A stretch of 64,000 nucleotides of DNA from Trinickia dinghuensis (GCF_003367175.1 NZ_QRGA01000023.1:1-64000), one strand, 5' to 3'. Shown: positions 39,101 to 49,149, counted from the stretch's first letter. Program-made: numbers and translations. The notes: generated by a model not told the origin, from the sequence alone.

Positions 39101-40409
39101 CCTCGCTCGCGGCGAGCGGGCTCTCCGGACGGGCGCGTTCGACGGCGATCGTGTAGTTCGCGACCATGCCGCGCGGATCGAAGCGCACGAGCTCGTCGAG
39201 GAAGCGGCGCGGCACGGGCAGCGCGCGCGTGAATTCGGCGAGGATGCCGAGGTCGACGCGGTCGCCCGTTACGCTCATCAATTGCCCATGTTCGACCGTC
39301 GGCACGCGATAGCGGCCCGTCAGCGTCGACAGCGCGAGCGTGCGCGAGACGGGCGTGCCGTCGGGCAGCGGCGGCTGGGCGAGTTCGGCGCGCAAGTTCG
39401 TGAGCTGCAGCCGGTAGTCGCGCTGCGGGTCGATGTCGAGCGTCCAGCCGAAGCGGGCCACGGGCATGTCGAGCCGCGGCTGCGTCGGGCGTACGCGCAG
39501 CGCGATGTTCGATCCGTCGAGCCGGCCGTGCGCCGACCGAATATGCCCGCCCGAGAAGCGTGCCCAGATCGCGTTGTCGACCCGGCCGGCGTAGGTGGCC
39601 ACGGGCAGCTTCACGTAGCGTGACAGCATCGGCAGCTCGACGGGGCCCGTCGACAGATACGCCTCGCCGTTCCAGTTCTGCGGCTTGCCGACGGACTTGA
39701 GCGGCGTATGGCGGAAGCGCGCGCGAAAATCGAGCTGCCCCTTGAGCAGGGTGCCCTCGGCCGGGGCTTGCAGGGCCACGCGATGAACCAGGCCGTCGTT
39801 CAGGATGGCGATGCGTACGTCGTGCAGCGCCAGTTCCGGCGCGCCCTGCTGTGCGTCGCGCCAATGCAGCGTGCCGCCGCGCAAGACGATCGCCTGTTGC
39901 GAAAGCAGCCAGGTCGAGAACGTGTCGTTGCCCGTGTGGGTCGTGGGCACTTGTACGCCGCCAACCCAGAGCGTGCCGTCCCGCTCGCGCGCGGCGTGCA
40001 CGTCGGGCTGCTCGATGACGAGGCTGGCGAGCGCCGGTTTGCCGCGTAGCAGCGAGGCCCACGACAAGTTGGCGGTGGCATGCGGTACCGACAGCGCAAG
40101 GTTGCCCTGGCGGTCGTGGATGACGAGCCCGGTGACGTCGACCCCGGGCTCGAACACGGACCAGTACGGGGCCAGCTTGCCGATCCGTACGTCGACGTGC
40201 AGCCGCTGCGCGACGAGCGCCTCGATGCGCGGGCGAAAATCGTCGATCCGGGGCAGGAGCACGTAACGCAGCCCGATGAAGAGGGCTGCGGCGACGAAAT
40301 AGACGATGAAGGCGACGGCCAGCGCGAATTTTAGAATTCGGCGCAGCCCTTGATGATCGTGCGCGTGTCCGGCAACGGCGGCTTCGGCGGATTCCTTGCT
40401 GTCGGACAT
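36144..40409 (-). CDS. yhdP: YhdP family AsmA-like envelope protein
   Basis: 1421 residues from ATG 40409, with one N-terminal membrane anchor (FALAVAFIVYFVAAALFIGLRY). The body is a long series of beta-rich repeats of the DUF3971/AsmA_2 type, ending LVANVALSQSISRAFAHDYSVTGSW. In E. coli, YhdP with TamB and YdbH spans the periplasm and carries phospholipids to the outer membrane. A linker rich in Gln, Pro and Ala occurs near residues 1000-1030. It is first in the yhdP-nitrilase-tldD unit and divergent from glnE. Confidence 0.93.
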   Translation of the reverse strand: MSDSKESAEAAVAGHAHDHQGLRRILKFALAVAFIVYFVAAALFIGLRYVLLPRIDDFRPRIEALVAQRLHVDVRIGKLAPYWSVFEPGVDVTGLVIHDRQGNLALSVPHATANLSWASLLRGKPALASLVIEQPDVHAARERDGTLWVGGVQVPTTHTGNDTFSTWLLSQQAIVLRGGTLHWRDAQQGAPELALHDVRIAILNDGLVHRVALQAPAEGTLLKGQLDFRARFRHTPLKSVGKPQNWNGEAYLSTGPVELPMLSRYVKLPVATYAGRVDNAIWARFSGGHIRSAHGRLDGSNIALRVRPTQPRLDMPVARFGWTLDIDPQRDYRLQLTNLRAELAQPPLPDGTPVSRTLALSTLTGRYRVPTVEHGQLMSVTGDRVDLGILAEFTRALPVPRRFLDELVRFDPRGMVANYTIAVERARPESPLAASEERAGGTAPVVGYRFKADLQGISFAAQEPPPGLSPAGHPRAGLPGFENLWGSIDADEHHGSLTLDTVNAAVTIPGEFDDPRLKFDRLRMRGDWTVSPTRAPGEAHKAFSVTVPELSIENADTAGSLAATYTNPGHGRGALDLTATIARAKVPLIPRYLPTSIGEHLRHYLGHGLQSGIARNATIEVHGNLDKFPYSREPKAGIFRIVAPFTGGKFDPSPYPPRTLKNGTPDVWPALEGIDGVFTLKENVLRFDLARAHYKRVALTRIAGRIDDLGNHGSPLVIAGQAHGPLADLLDYVNHSAVAGMSGHAGDPLEASGPAGLALTLTVPRTPAPQVGVAGTVTFEGDTLSAPQFPPLEGLAGQVHFTKRSLSLEHMAGRWLGGEVHADGALQENGSYAFNVAGRIAADSARQLKLDGPAAKLLGHAFGAAPYSIAVRGKKGGLPTVSATSDLTGLALDLPAPLGKALGTPMPFSLAVQPLATDESEGAGASANGGTRARADLRLGPVQAAYVVERGNRDAGQPGLSVLSGAIGLNEPAPLPAHGVTASLSADSLDADAWRSFVSTLREQSQDPAQSPQAAQPTAQNTPGKPRPASHPPSQAEQFMPSRISARFKTLKLLNRQWSNVVVDVTHAAPNWQASVASDEVTGNVSWRPGAADTPGGQLRARLTKAAIPVAVGHDLLGQLTPSANQPMPAIDLVIDDLTMHGHDVGRLAVNARNFDEDGVPVWQVDKLDVSNPAAHLVATANWRTSRRLGGAAGADTPRRTIVDFTLDVADAGALLDRFGLPRTVKGGSGSLAGKAVWRGGPTAIDYPTLDGHLTMDLHHGQILKVDPAVAKLLGVLSLQSITRVLALNFRDVIGGDGLPFKSATGTATVRNGIAGTEDFRVVTAPMRADLSGSVDLAQETQDLHVVLTPTISAGSAVIAATVVNPLLGLGALVANVALSQSISRAFAHDYSVTGSWSHPRVERVSADRGKMTAPAEATEK

Positions 40410-40637
40410 ACTGCTGCGAATCGGGGATATGGTAGTTTGGCGTCTCGGACGACGAAATGTATCACAGCGGCCGGCCGTCCCCGCGCGCGGGAACGTGCGC
40501 CGCCCGCCTTGCCGGCGGCCCCGCCGCGCCTCGTTCGGGCGTTCGGCGGCCGCTCGGCGTTGCGGTGCGGCAAGCACTGCGCGCGCGGCCGCCGTTTCCG
40601 CCGTTACCGCTTTTACCCAAGCGAGCCACGCCTATCC

Positions 40638-43451
40638 ATGACTGCTGCCGTACTGCTGAGTTCCGCTTATTCATCGTATGCCTCGCGCGCGATCGCCGCG
40701 CGCCCTGAACTTTCCGAGCGTATCGCCGCCTGGGCCCAAGCGCCGATCACGCGAGCGCGCATCGATGCGCGGCTCGCCGAGCTGATTGCCGAACTGCGCA
40801 AGACGCGGGCCACCGAAGAAGGGGCGCCCCTCGGCGAAGACGCGCTGCGCTGCGTGCTGCGCCGGCTGCGCACCGAGGTTTTCTGCGCGGCGATGGAGCG
40901 CGATTTGGCCGGCACGGCGGATGTCGCCGAGGTCACAGGCACGATGACCGATCTGGCCGAAGCCGCGATTCAGCGCGCGATCGAAGTCCTTTCCGCCGAT
41001 TTGGAAGCGCTGTTCGGCGAGCCGCGCTCGGCCGACGGCAATCGGCTCACGCTCGGCGTCGTGGGCATGGGCAAGCTCGGCGGCCGGGAGTTGAACGTAT
41101 CGTCCGACATCGATCTCATCTTCGTCTATGAAGACGACGGCGAAACCGCGGGCGGCAGCCGCGCCGCCATCTCGACGCAGGAGTTCTTCACCCGGCTCGG
41201 ACGCCGCCTGATCGGCGCGCTGGCCGAGCCGACCGCGGACGGGTACGTTTTTCGCGTCGACATGCGGCTGCGCCCGAACGGCGATTCCGGCCCCCTCGTC
41301 TGCAGCCTGGGGATGCTCGAGGAGTACTTCTACGTTCAGGGCCGCGAATGGGAGCGCTACGCCTGGATCAAGGGGCGGCTCGTGTCGGAGCAGGACAGCG
41401 ATGCGGCGCGGCGGCTCTCGGAGCAGCTCGACGCGATCGCCAAGCCGTTCGTCTATCGGCGCTACCTCGATTTCGGCGTGATCGGCGCGATCCGCTCGCT
41501 GCATCGGCAGATTCGCGAGGAAGCCCAGCGCCGCGCCACGATGCGGCCCGACAAAGCGGACGACATCAAGCTCGGCCGCGGCGGCATCCGCGAGATCGAG
41601 TTCAGCGCGCAAGTTTTTCAATTGATCCGCGGCGGCCAGGATTCGGGCTTCCGGATCCGTCCGACGCTGGCGGTGCTCCGGCACGCGGCGGCACGGGGGC
41701 TGATTGCGCCGTCCGTCTGCGCGGATTTGTCGGTCGCTTATCGCTTCCTGCGCGAACTCGAGCATCGCCTCCAATATCGCAACGATGCGCAGACGCACGC
41801 GCTGCCCGTCGATGCCGACGAGCGGGCGAGACTGGCGGCGTCGATGGGTTTCGCCGATTACGCCGCGCTCATGGCGGTGCTCGACGCGCATCGCGAGCTC
41901 GTGGAGGCGCAATTCGATCAGATCTTCGCCGACAAGGCCGAGGCCCAAGCGCAGGCGGCCGATGCGAGCGGCGGGGAGGCGGTGCGAGCGGGCGAGCTGT
42001 GGGGCTGCGCGCTCGATGACGAAGCGGCCGACGAGCAAGTGGTCGCGCGCCTGAAGGCCGCCGGCTTCGACGCCGCCGGCGAAGTGCATGCCCGCTTGAG
42101 CGCCGTGCGCCGCTCGGGGCGCTACCAAGGCCTGCCCGAGCGCAATCGCGAGCGTTTCGACAAGATCGCGGCACGTGCGCTCGATGCGGCGGCGGCGATG
42201 GAGCCTTCGGCCAAACGCGCCTCGACGCTCGCGCGCATGATCGACCTGCTCGAGGCCGTGAGCCGGCGCGGTGCGTACCTCGCGCTGCTCAACGAATTTC
42301 CGGCCGCGCTCGATCGTGTGCTGGCCGTGCTCTCCGGATCGCGCTGGGCGGCCGGCTATTTGATTCGGCATCCGCAGCTGCTCGACGAACTGCTCGACGA
42401 CGAAGCGATCGGGAGCCCCTTCGACTGGCCCGAGTTCAAGACGTCCCTGCGCTCGCGCTTGGCCGCCGCCGACGGCGTCGAGCAGCAGATGGATTTGCTG
42501 CGCCACGCGCATCAGGCCGAAGTTTTCCGCATCCTGCTGATCGATCTGGCCGGCCGGTTGACGGTGGAGCAGGTCAGCGACCGCCTGTCCGAACTTGCCG
42601 ATTCGGTGCTCGACGTGGCGATCGGTGCCGTCTGGCAGCAGTTGCCGAAGCGCCATCGCGACGTGCCGCGCTTCGCCATCATTGCCTACGGCAAGCTTGG
42701 CGGCAAGGAGCTCGGCTATGCGTCCGATCTCGATCTGATCTTCCTCTACGACGACCCGGACGACGCGGCCGCCGATATCTACGCGACGTTCACGCGCCGG
42801 CTCATTACCTGGCTGACGACGGCGACCGGTGCCGGCACGTTGTTCGACGTCGACTTGCGGCTGCGGCCGAACGGCGAATCGGGGCTGCTCATCACCGATC
42901 TGGACGCCTTCCGGCGCTATCAGCTGCGCGAGGGCGACGCGGCCAACACGGCCTGGGTGTGGGAGCATCAGGCCCTGACGCGGGCCCGCTTTTGCGCGGG
43001 CGATACGCAGATCGGCCGCGAATTCGAGGACATTCGCCTGCGCGTGCTGACGACGCCCCGCGAGGGCGAGCCGCTCGCGGCCGAGATCGTGGCGATGAGA
43101 GAGCGTGTCGCGGCGGGCCATCCGAATCGCAGCGAATTGTTCGACGTCAAGCACGATCGCGGCGGAATGGTCGACATCGAGTTCGTCGTGCAGTACTGGG
43201 TGCTGCTGCACGCGGCGCACGATCCCGAACTGATCCGCAACACGGGCAACATCGCGCTGCTGCGCGAAGTGGCCCGCTTCGGGCTCATGGGTGCCGACGA
43301 GGCGGAGACGGTCGGCGCGGCCTATCGGACCTACCGCAAGCTGCAGCATCAACTGCGGCTCGACGGCATGGAGAAGGCTTGCGTCGCGCACGAACGCATC
43401 GAGCAGGAGCGCGAGGCCGTGCTCAAGCTCTGGCAGCGCGTGTTCGGCTAG
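40638..43451 (+). CDS. glnE: Bifunctional glutamine synthetase adenylyltransferase/deadenylase
   Basis: 937 residues from ATG 40638. It has two nucleotidyltransferase domains: the N-terminal deadenylase (GMGKLGGRELNVSSDIDLIF) and the C-terminal adenylylase (AYGKLGGKELGYASDLDLIF), both with intact DxD. Two helical GlnD-UTase-like domains separate them and end in KHDRGGMVDIEFVVQYW. It adds or removes AMP on glutamine synthetase in response to PII. Its TAG stop shares the CTAG tetranucleotide with the stop of recN on the other strand. Confidence 0.96.
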   Translation: MTAAVLLSSAYSSYASRAIAARPELSERIAAWAQAPITRARIDARLAELIAELRKTRATEEGAPLGEDALRCVLRRLRTEVFCAAMERDLAGTADVAEVTGTMTDLAEAAIQRAIEVLSADLEALFGEPRSADGNRLTLGVVGMGKLGGRELNVSSDIDLIFVYEDDGETAGGSRAAISTQEFFTRLGRRLIGALAEPTADGYVFRVDMRLRPNGDSGPLVCSLGMLEEYFYVQGREWERYAWIKGRLVSEQDSDAARRLSEQLDAIAKPFVYRRYLDFGVIGAIRSLHRQIREEAQRRATMRPDKADDIKLGRGGIREIEFSAQVFQLIRGGQDSGFRIRPTLAVLRHAAARGLIAPSVCADLSVAYRFLRELEHRLQYRNDAQTHALPVDADERARLAASMGFADYAALMAVLDAHRELVEAQFDQIFADKAEAQAQAADASGGEAVRAGELWGCALDDEAADEQVVARLKAAGFDAAGEVHARLSAVRRSGRYQGLPERNRERFDKIAARALDAAAAMEPSAKRASTLARMIDLLEAVSRRGAYLALLNEFPAALDRVLAVLSGSRWAAGYLIRHPQLLDELLDDEAIGSPFDWPEFKTSLRSRLAAADGVEQQMDLLRHAHQAEVFRILLIDLAGRLTVEQVSDRLSELADSVLDVAIGAVWQQLPKRHRDVPRFAIIAYGKLGGKELGYASDLDLIFLYDDPDDAAADIYATFTRRLITWLTTATGAGTLFDVDLRLRPNGESGLLITDLDAFRRYQLREGDAANTAWVWEHQALTRARFCAGDTQIGREFEDIRLRVLTTPREGEPLAAEIVAMRERVAAGHPNRSELFDVKHDRGGMVDIEFVVQYWVLLHAAHDPELIRNTGNIALLREVARFGLMGADEAETVGAAYRTYRKLQHQLRLDGMEKACVAHERIEQEREAVLKLWQRVFG

Positions 43452-45115
43452 GCGGCCAGCATTTCCTTGGCGTGCCGGCGCGTGGTTGCCGTGATCTCCA
43501 GCCCGCCGAGCATGCGCGCGACTTCCTCGATACGCTTGGCGTGATCGAGCGCCACGACGGTCGAAAGCGTCTTTCCGCCCTGGCTCGCCGCCTTCGCGAC
43601 CTGGAAGTGATGATCGCCGCGCGCCGCCACTTGCGGCAGGTGCGTGACGCAGAGCACTTGCCGCATCTGGCCGAGCTGATGCAGCAAGCGGCCGACCACT
43701 TCCGCCACGCCGCCGCCGATGCCCGTGTCGACTTCGTCGAAGATCAGCGTGGGTGTGGGGCTCGCCGCGCTCGCGATGACGGCCAGCGCCAGGCTGATCC
43801 GCGCCAATTCGCCGCCGGACGCGACTTTCGCGAGCGGCCGTAGCGGCACCCCGGCGTGGCCGGCGACGCGGAACTCGACCTGCTCGAGCCCGTAGGCGCC
43901 GCCCTCGGCGAGCGCCACGAGCGCCACTTCGAAGCTGCCGCCCGCCATCGACAGTTCCTGCATGCCCGTCGTGACCGCCGCGCCGAGTGCCTTGGCGGCC
44001 TTCGCGCGCGCTTTCGACAACTGCTTGGCCTCGGTCATGTAGGCCTGCCGGGCTTTTTCGACCGCGGCCGTCAGCGCATCGAGATCGGCGGCGGCATCGA
44101 GCGCCGCTAGCTGTGCGCGGCGTGCTTCGTGTTCCTGCGGCAGCGTCTCGGGTTGCAGGCGGAACTTGCGCGCGAGCGAATGCAGCGCATCGAGCCGCAG
44201 CTCGACTTGCGCCAGGCGATCGGGATCGAGTTCGAGCCGCTGCGCATAGTGCGTCAGCGAGTAGGCGCCTTCGCGCAATTGAATCTCGGCCGGTTCCAGC
44301 GCGGCGAGCGCGTCGCCGAGCGCGGGATCGATCTCGGCCAGATCGCGCAGCTTCGAAACGATCGAGCCGAGCTGGCCGACCATCGCGCCATCGGATTCCG
44401 AGATCGCGTCGAGCGCGCCGCGCACGCCTTCGATCAGACTGGCCGAGTGGGCGAGCCGCCGATGCTCGGCACCGATCTCTTCCCACTCGCCGGGCTGCGG
44501 GGCGAGCTTGTCGAGTTCCGCCAGTTGCCAGGCGAGCCGCTCGCGTTCGAGTTGGATTTCGCGGTCTTTCGAGATGGCGTGTTCGAGCGCTTGCTGGGCG
44601 TCGCGCCAAGCGCGATGGGCGCGCGCGACGGCGGCCGAGATGGCCGTGAGCCCCGAGTGCGTATCGAACAGCGTGCGCTGGGCGTCGGGCCGCATGAGCA
44701 GCTGATGCGCATGCTGGCCGTGAATGTCGACGAGCATTTCGCCGACTTGGCGCAGCTGCGTGAGCGTGGCCGGCGTGCCGTTGATGAACGCGCGCGAGCG
44801 CCCGTTCGCGTCGACGACGCGGCGCAGCAGCACGCGGGTCTCGCCACCGTCGGCGTCTTCGGCGCCGAGCGCATGCTCGGCGAGCCAGCGTGCGACGTCG
44901 CCGCCGGCGTCGAATTCGGCCGTCAGATCGGCGCGCGCCGCGCCCGTGCGGACGACGTCGGCGTCGGCGCGGGCGCCGAGCGTCAGGGCGAGCGCATCGA
45001 TGAGAATCGATTTGCCCGCGCCCGTTTCGCCGGAGAACACGGTGAAGCCGCTATCGAATTCGAGATCGAGCGCGGCGACGATCACGAAGTCGCGTATCGA
45101 GAGGTGGCGGAGCAT
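43448..45115 (-). CDS. recN: DNA repair protein RecN
   Basis: 555 residues from ATG 45115 (LRHLSIRDFVIVAALDLEF). An SMC-like ATPase with Walker A FSGETGAGKSILIDAL near the N-terminus, a central coiled coil, the signature VASGGELARISLALAVI and Walker B PTLIFDEVDTGIGGG. It acts in double-strand-break repair with RecA. It lies downstream of nadK on the same strand, 99 bases apart, and overlaps the glnE stop tail to tail. Confidence 0.96.
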   Translation of the reverse strand: MLRHLSIRDFVIVAALDLEFDSGFTVFSGETGAGKSILIDALALTLGARADADVVRTGAARADLTAEFDAGGDVARWLAEHALGAEDADGGETRVLLRRVVDANGRSRAFINGTPATLTQLRQVGEMLVDIHGQHAHQLLMRPDAQRTLFDTHSGLTAISAAVARAHRAWRDAQQALEHAISKDREIQLERERLAWQLAELDKLAPQPGEWEEIGAEHRRLAHSASLIEGVRGALDAISESDGAMVGQLGSIVSKLRDLAEIDPALGDALAALEPAEIQLREGAYSLTHYAQRLELDPDRLAQVELRLDALHSLARKFRLQPETLPQEHEARRAQLAALDAAADLDALTAAVEKARQAYMTEAKQLSKARAKAAKALGAAVTTGMQELSMAGGSFEVALVALAEGGAYGLEQVEFRVAGHAGVPLRPLAKVASGGELARISLALAVIASAASPTPTLIFDEVDTGIGGGVAEVVGRLLHQLGQMRQVLCVTHLPQVAARGDHHFQVAKAASQGGKTLSTVVALDHAKRIEEVARMLGGLEITATTRRHAKEMLAA

Positions 45116-45214
45116 GGGTAGGTTGTGTGCGACGAACGACGTTTCGTACGAGGCCGACGGGAATCGATGCAAGCTGGGCGGGCCGGATCCGCCGGGCGCG
45201 CCAGACAGGCCGGG

Positions 45215-46123
45215 TTACGGGGCCTTGGCATCGCCTTCCTCGTCGGACGGGTGCTCGTTCCAGTGGAGTTTCTGCCGCAGCGTCGCATAGTAGCTGTAGC
45301 CGACGGGATGCAGGAAGGGCACCGTGTGCCGCGAGCGGCGCACTTCGATCGTATCGTTCAGCTTCACGGCGGTGAACGATTGCATGTCGAAGTTCACGTT
45401 CACGTCGCGCCCGCCGATGATCTGGATGCTGACGTTGGAGCCGTCGGGCAGCACGATCGGACGGTTCGACAGCGCGTGCGGGGCGATCGGCACGAGCACG
45501 AGCCCTTGCAGCTGCGGATGCAGAATCGGGCCTTGCGACGACAGCGCATAGGCCGTCGAACCCGTGGGGGTGGCGACGATGAGGCCGTCCGAGCGCTGGA
45601 TGTACATGAAGCGGCCGTCGACCGACACGCGCAGCTCGGCCATCCCGGAAAAGCCGCTGCGGTTGACCACGACATCGTTGAACGCAAGGGCATGGTAGAT
45701 GGGTTCGCCGTCGCGCATGATGCGCGCCTCGAGCAGCGTGCGCTCCTCGCGCTCGAAGCTGCCCGCCAGCATTTGGGATATGCGCTGGCTCATTTCCGAG
45801 ATCGCGATGTCGGTGATGAAGCCGAGCCGCCCTTGGTTCACGCCGATCAGCGGCGTGCGATAGGGCGCGAGCTGCCGGCCGATGCCGAGCATCGTGCCGT
45901 CGCCGCCCAGCACCACGGCGACGTCGGCGCGCGCGCCGATCTCGGCGGGCGTGAGCGCCGGATAGCCGGTGACGCCGATGTCGCGCGCGGTGGCGGCCTC
46001 GAACACGACCGAGAGGCCGCGCTTCTCGATGCAAGAGGCGAGCGCCGTCAGCGGCTCGCCGATGCCTGGCGTGTTGCTGCGCCCCACGAGCGCCACAGTC
46101 TTGAATTGGCTGCCAATTTCCAT
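45215..46123 (-). CDS. nadK: NAD kinase
   Basis: 302 residues from ATG 46123. The catalytic GGDG motif is in [18 protein letters not shown]. The second conserved region is [16 protein letters not shown], and [12 protein letters not shown] carries the substrate-binding Asn-Asp. It phosphorylates NAD+ to NADP+ with ATP. It is divergent from hrcA, a usual neighbour in proteobacteria (hrcA-nadK-recN). Confidence 0.96.
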   Translation of the reverse strand: MEIGSQFKTVALVGRSNTPGIGEPLTALASCIEKRGLSVVFEAATARDIGVTGYPALTPAEIGARADVAVVLGGDGTMLGIGRQLAPYRTPLIGVNQGRLGFITDIAISEMSQRISQMLAGSFEREERTLLEARIMRDGEPIYHALAFNDVVVNRSGFSGMAELRVSVDGRFMYIQRSDGLIVATPTGSTAYALSSQGPILHPQLQGLVLVPIAPHALSNRPIVLPDGSNVSIQIIGGRDVNVNFDMQSFTAVKLNDTIEVRRSRHTVPFLHPVGYSYYATLRQKLHWNEHPSDEEGDAKAP

Positions 46124-46390
46124 GCCGGCATTACACCATAGGTGTGTGTCGAAAAGAACCGTCGTCGTGGTTTGCCCTGCCTTGGTGCGGCCAAGCGCGC
46201 CGTCCCGTTCCGGCCATTTGTCGCTAGAATGGCGTTGTCCCGATAAGACGCCGGCGGCCAGGCGCGCCCGTCGCCGGCCGGGCGTCGCGTGCTTCCGGCC
46301 GGCCTTCCGCCTTCGTGCCGTGCGCATGCGAACGCTCGAGCGCCGCCACGCGCTCACGGGGGGCACGCCGTTCGGCTAAAATTTTGCGTC

Positions 46391-47410
46391 ATGTTAGAAC
46401 CCCGCGCACAGACTCTCCTCAAAACGCTGATCGAGCGCTATATCGTCGAAGGCCAGCCCGTCGGCTCGCGTACGCTATCGCGCTACTCGGGGCTCGAATT
46501 GAGCCCCGCGACGATCCGCAACGTGATGTCGGATCTCGAGGAGCTGGGTCTCGTCGCGAGCCCCCACACGTCGGCCGGCCGGATTCCGACGCCGCGCGGG
46601 TATCGGCTGTTCGTCGATACGATGCTGACCGTCGAGCCGGTTCAGGACGACGAAGCGGTCGAGCGCGTCGTGCGCAAGACTTTGAGGCCCGGCGAGCCGC
46701 AGAAGGTGGTCGCGGCCGCGGCGAGCGTGCTCTCGAACCTGTCGCAGTTCGCCGGTGTCGTGATGACGCCGCGCCGCAGCCACGTGTTCAAGCAGGTCGA
46801 GTTCATGCGGCTGTCGTCCAAGCGCATCCTGCTCATCATCGTGACGCCGGAAGGCGACGTGCAAAACCGCATGATGGCGACCCAGCGCGACTATTCGCCG
46901 TCGCAACTGACGGAAGCCTCCAATTACATCAACGCTCACTTCGCCGGGCTTTCGTTCGACGAGGTGCGGCGGCGCTTGCGCGAGGAAATCGACCAATTGC
47001 GCGGCGACATGACGACGCTGATGCATGCGGCCGTCACGGCCAGCACCGAGGAAAGCGAAGACAGCGAAACCGTGCTGATTTCGGGCGAGCGCAATCTGCT
47101 CGAAGTGGCGGATTTGTCGTCCGACATGGCGCGCCTGCGCAAGCTGTTCGACGTGTTCGACCAAAAAACGAGCCTCCTCCAGTTGCTCGACGTGTCGAGC
47201 CACGCGCAAGGCGTGCAGATTTTCATCGGCGGCGAATCGACGCTGGTGCCGATCGAGCAGATGAGCGTCGTGACGGCGCCCTACGAGGTGAACGGCAAGA
47301 TCGTCGGCACGCTCGGCGTGATCGGGCCGACCCGGATGGCCTACAACCGGGTGATCCCGATCGTCGACATCACCGCGCGCCTACTGTCCACCGCGCTGAG
47401 CCAGCCCTAG
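46391..47410 (+). CDS. hrcA: Heat-inducible transcription repressor HrcA
   Basis: 339 residues from ATG 46391. The N-terminal winged helix ([58 protein letters not shown]) is diagnostic. The C-terminal GAF-like domain ends with [20 protein letters not shown]. HrcA binds CIRCE elements and usually controls groESL. No CIRCE (TTAGCACTC-N9-GAGTGCTAA) is visible in this window, so dnaK and grpE here appear to depend on RpoH instead. Confidence 0.95.
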   Translation: MLEPRAQTLLKTLIERYIVEGQPVGSRTLSRYSGLELSPATIRNVMSDLEELGLVASPHTSAGRIPTPRGYRLFVDTMLTVEPVQDDEAVERVVRKTLRPGEPQKVVAAAASVLSNLSQFAGVVMTPRRSHVFKQVEFMRLSSKRILLIIVTPEGDVQNRMMATQRDYSPSQLTEASNYINAHFAGLSFDEVRRRLREEIDQLRGDMTTLMHAAVTASTEESEDSETVLISGERNLLEVADLSSDMARLRKLFDVFDQKTSLLQLLDVSSHAQGVQIFIGGESTLVPIEQMSVVTAPYEVNGKIVGTLGVIGPTRMAYNRVIPIVDITARLLSTALSQP

Positions 47411-47497
47411 CGCGCCGCTATAATGGTCCTCACGCCAACCTAAGCGGCGCAGCATTCGGGCCGCTTAAGCCTCGCCTTCGGGCGCTTCCTATTGCTC

Positions 47498-48565
47498 ATG
47501 CGTTTCGATCTCGAGTTGCCGTCGCAGCCCGCCGCATCCCATCGCGTCGCCGTGCTGCTGATCAATCTCGGCACGCCCGACGCGCCGACGCCGCGCGCCG
47601 TGCGCCGCTATCTCGCCCAGTTCCTGTCCGATCCGCGCGTGGTCGAAATTCCCGCGCTCGTTTGGCAGCCGCTGCTGCGCGCGCTGATCCTGCCGCTGCG
47701 GGGGCGTTCGTCGGCGAAGAAATACGCGTCGGTCTGGATGCCCGAAGGCTCGCCGCTGCGCGTGTACACGGAGAGGCAGACCGAAGCGCTGCGCCAGTTG
47801 CTGCATGCGAACGGCTATCGCGTCCTCGTCGATCACGCGATGCGCTACGGCACGCCCGGCATCGGCGCGATGCTGGGGCAGCTCAAGCTCGCGGGCGCCG
47901 AGCGCGTGCTGTTGATGCCGATGTATCCGCAATATTCGTCGTCGACAACCGCCACGGCTTTCGACGACGCGTTCGCGGCGCTCGCGCGCATGCGCAACCA
48001 GCTCGAAGTGCGCACCGTGCGCCACTATGCCGATTCCCCGGCCTACATCGCGGCGCTGGTCGAGCAGGTGCGGCGCTATTGGGCCGCGCACGGCCAGCCC
48101 GATTTCGCGGCCGGCGATAAATTGGTGCTGAGCTTTCACGGCGTGCCGAAACGCACGATGGATCTCGGCGATCCCTACCACGATCAGTGCCGCACCACCG
48201 GGGCACTGGTGATGGCGGCGCTCGGGCTCACGCCCACCGAATGCCGCGTGACGTTCCAGTCGCGCTTCGGCCGCGCGGAATGGCTGCAGCCGTACACGGC
48301 GCCGACCTTGCGCGAGCTGGGCGCGGCCGGAGTGCGCCGCGCGGACGTCTTTTGCCCCGGCTTCACGGCGGACTGCCTCGAAACGATCGAGGAGATCGGG
48401 ATCGAAGTGCGCGACGAGTTTCTGCACGCGGGCGGGAAGGAATTTCATCGAATCGCCTGCCTCAATGCCTCCGAGGCTTGGATCGCGGCGCTGGGCGAAA
48501 TCGTGGTCCAGCAATTGCAAGGGTGGCCGGCGCGCGAGAGCGTGCCGGCCGGTGTCCCGGCATGA
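47498..48565 (+). CDS. hemH: Ferrochelatase
   Basis: 355 residues. It opens [23 protein letters not shown]. The active-site His is in [19 protein letters not shown], and [17 protein letters not shown] and [15 protein letters not shown] are further signatures. It inserts Fe(II) into protoporphyrin IX in the last step of haem synthesis. A TATAAT box at 47419-47424 may be its -10 element. It is followed 43 bases later by the S4-domain gene. Confidence 0.96.
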   Translation: MRFDLELPSQPAASHRVAVLLINLGTPDAPTPRAVRRYLAQFLSDPRVVEIPALVWQPLLRALILPLRGRSSAKKYASVWMPEGSPLRVYTERQTEALRQLLHANGYRVLVDHAMRYGTPGIGAMLGQLKLAGAERVLLMPMYPQYSSSTTATAFDDAFAALARMRNQLEVRTVRHYADSPAYIAALVEQVRRYWAAHGQPDFAAGDKLVLSFHGVPKRTMDLGDPYHDQCRTTGALVMAALGLTPTECRVTFQSRFGRAEWLQPYTAPTLRELGAAGVRRADVFCPGFTADCLETIEEIGIEVRDEFLHAGGKEFHRIACLNASEAWIAALGEIVVQQLQGWPARESVPAGVPA

Positions 48566-48608
48566 ACGTTCCCGCCGCGCGTCATGGCGTTTATTTTCCG
48601 ATGCTGCG

Positions 48609-49016
48609 ATGAATCACAAGATTTCGACCGAACCCGGCGCGCGCACGCGCATCGACAAATGGCTCTGGGCCGCCCGTTTCTTCAAGACGCGGTCGCTGGC
48701 CGCCGATGCCGTCGAGAAAGGCCACGCGCGCATCGGCGGCGCAACGGTGAAGCCGGCGAAGGATGTTCGGATCGGCGATCTCGTCACGGTCGAGATCGAG
48801 CGGATCGTGTGGGAGGTCCAGGTGCTCGGGATCTGCGAGGTGCGCGGGCCGGCGAGCGTGGCGCAAACGCTCTACGCGGAGACGCCGGACAGCCAGACCA
48901 AGCGCGCGGCGGAAGCCGAGCGGCGCCGCACCTATCGCGAGCCCGCGGCCGCGCTGCAAGGGCGGCCGACGAAGCGCGACCGGCGCGTCATTGACAAGTT
49001 TTCAGGCGGGGATTGA
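48609..49016 (+). CDS. S4-domain heat-shock RNA-binding protein (HslR/Hsp15)
   Basis: 135 residues. The S4 RNA-binding domain occupies about 14-75 (RIDKWLWAARFFKTRSLAADAV, GGATVKPAKDVRIGDLV). A basic tail follows (RRRTYREPAAALQGRPTKRDRR). Hsp15 binds free 50S subunits that carry a stalled peptidyl-tRNA. Its place between hemH and the grpE-dnaK-dnaJ cluster fits a heat-shock role. Confidence 0.92.
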   Translation: MNHKISTEPGARTRIDKWLWAARFFKTRSLAADAVEKGHARIGGATVKPAKDVRIGDLVTVEIERIVWEVQVLGICEVRGPASVAQTLYAETPDSQTKRAAEAERRRTYREPAAALQGRPTKRDRRVIDKFSGGD

Positions 49017-49149
49017 ACAGCGAATCGATCGCGGCGTGCGCGCCACCGTATTCCGTCGTGCAGGCGGTCACGGCGCCGGACAGGCAAATGGTGGTGGTTC
49101 CCGCGACGAGTACCAGGGCGACCACCGCAACGGCAAAGGTCAGTTTCAC
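48988..49149 (-). CDS. Possible 53-residue small secreted or membrane protein
   Basis: A GTG-started ORF (GTG at 49149-49147, TGA at 48990-48988) with GGGAG 4-5 bases upstream. It begins MKLTFAVAVVALVLVAGTTT, a good signal peptide or membrane helix, and ends SLFNPRLKTCQ with three Cys in total. It overlaps the 3' end of the convergent S4-domain gene by 29 bases. I recognise no family. The ribosome site and hydrophobic start are the only support. Confidence 0.4.
   Translation of the reverse strand: MKLTFAVAVVALVLVAGTTTICLSGAVTACTTEYGGAHAAIDSLFNPRLKTCQ

Noticed and set aside
40671-44609. A 1312-codon open frame on the minus strand across glnE and part of recN
   Set aside because: It is antisense to glnE, lacks any recognisable domain, is Arg/Ala/His-rich, and is explained by the lack of stop codons in the GC-rich reverse frame.
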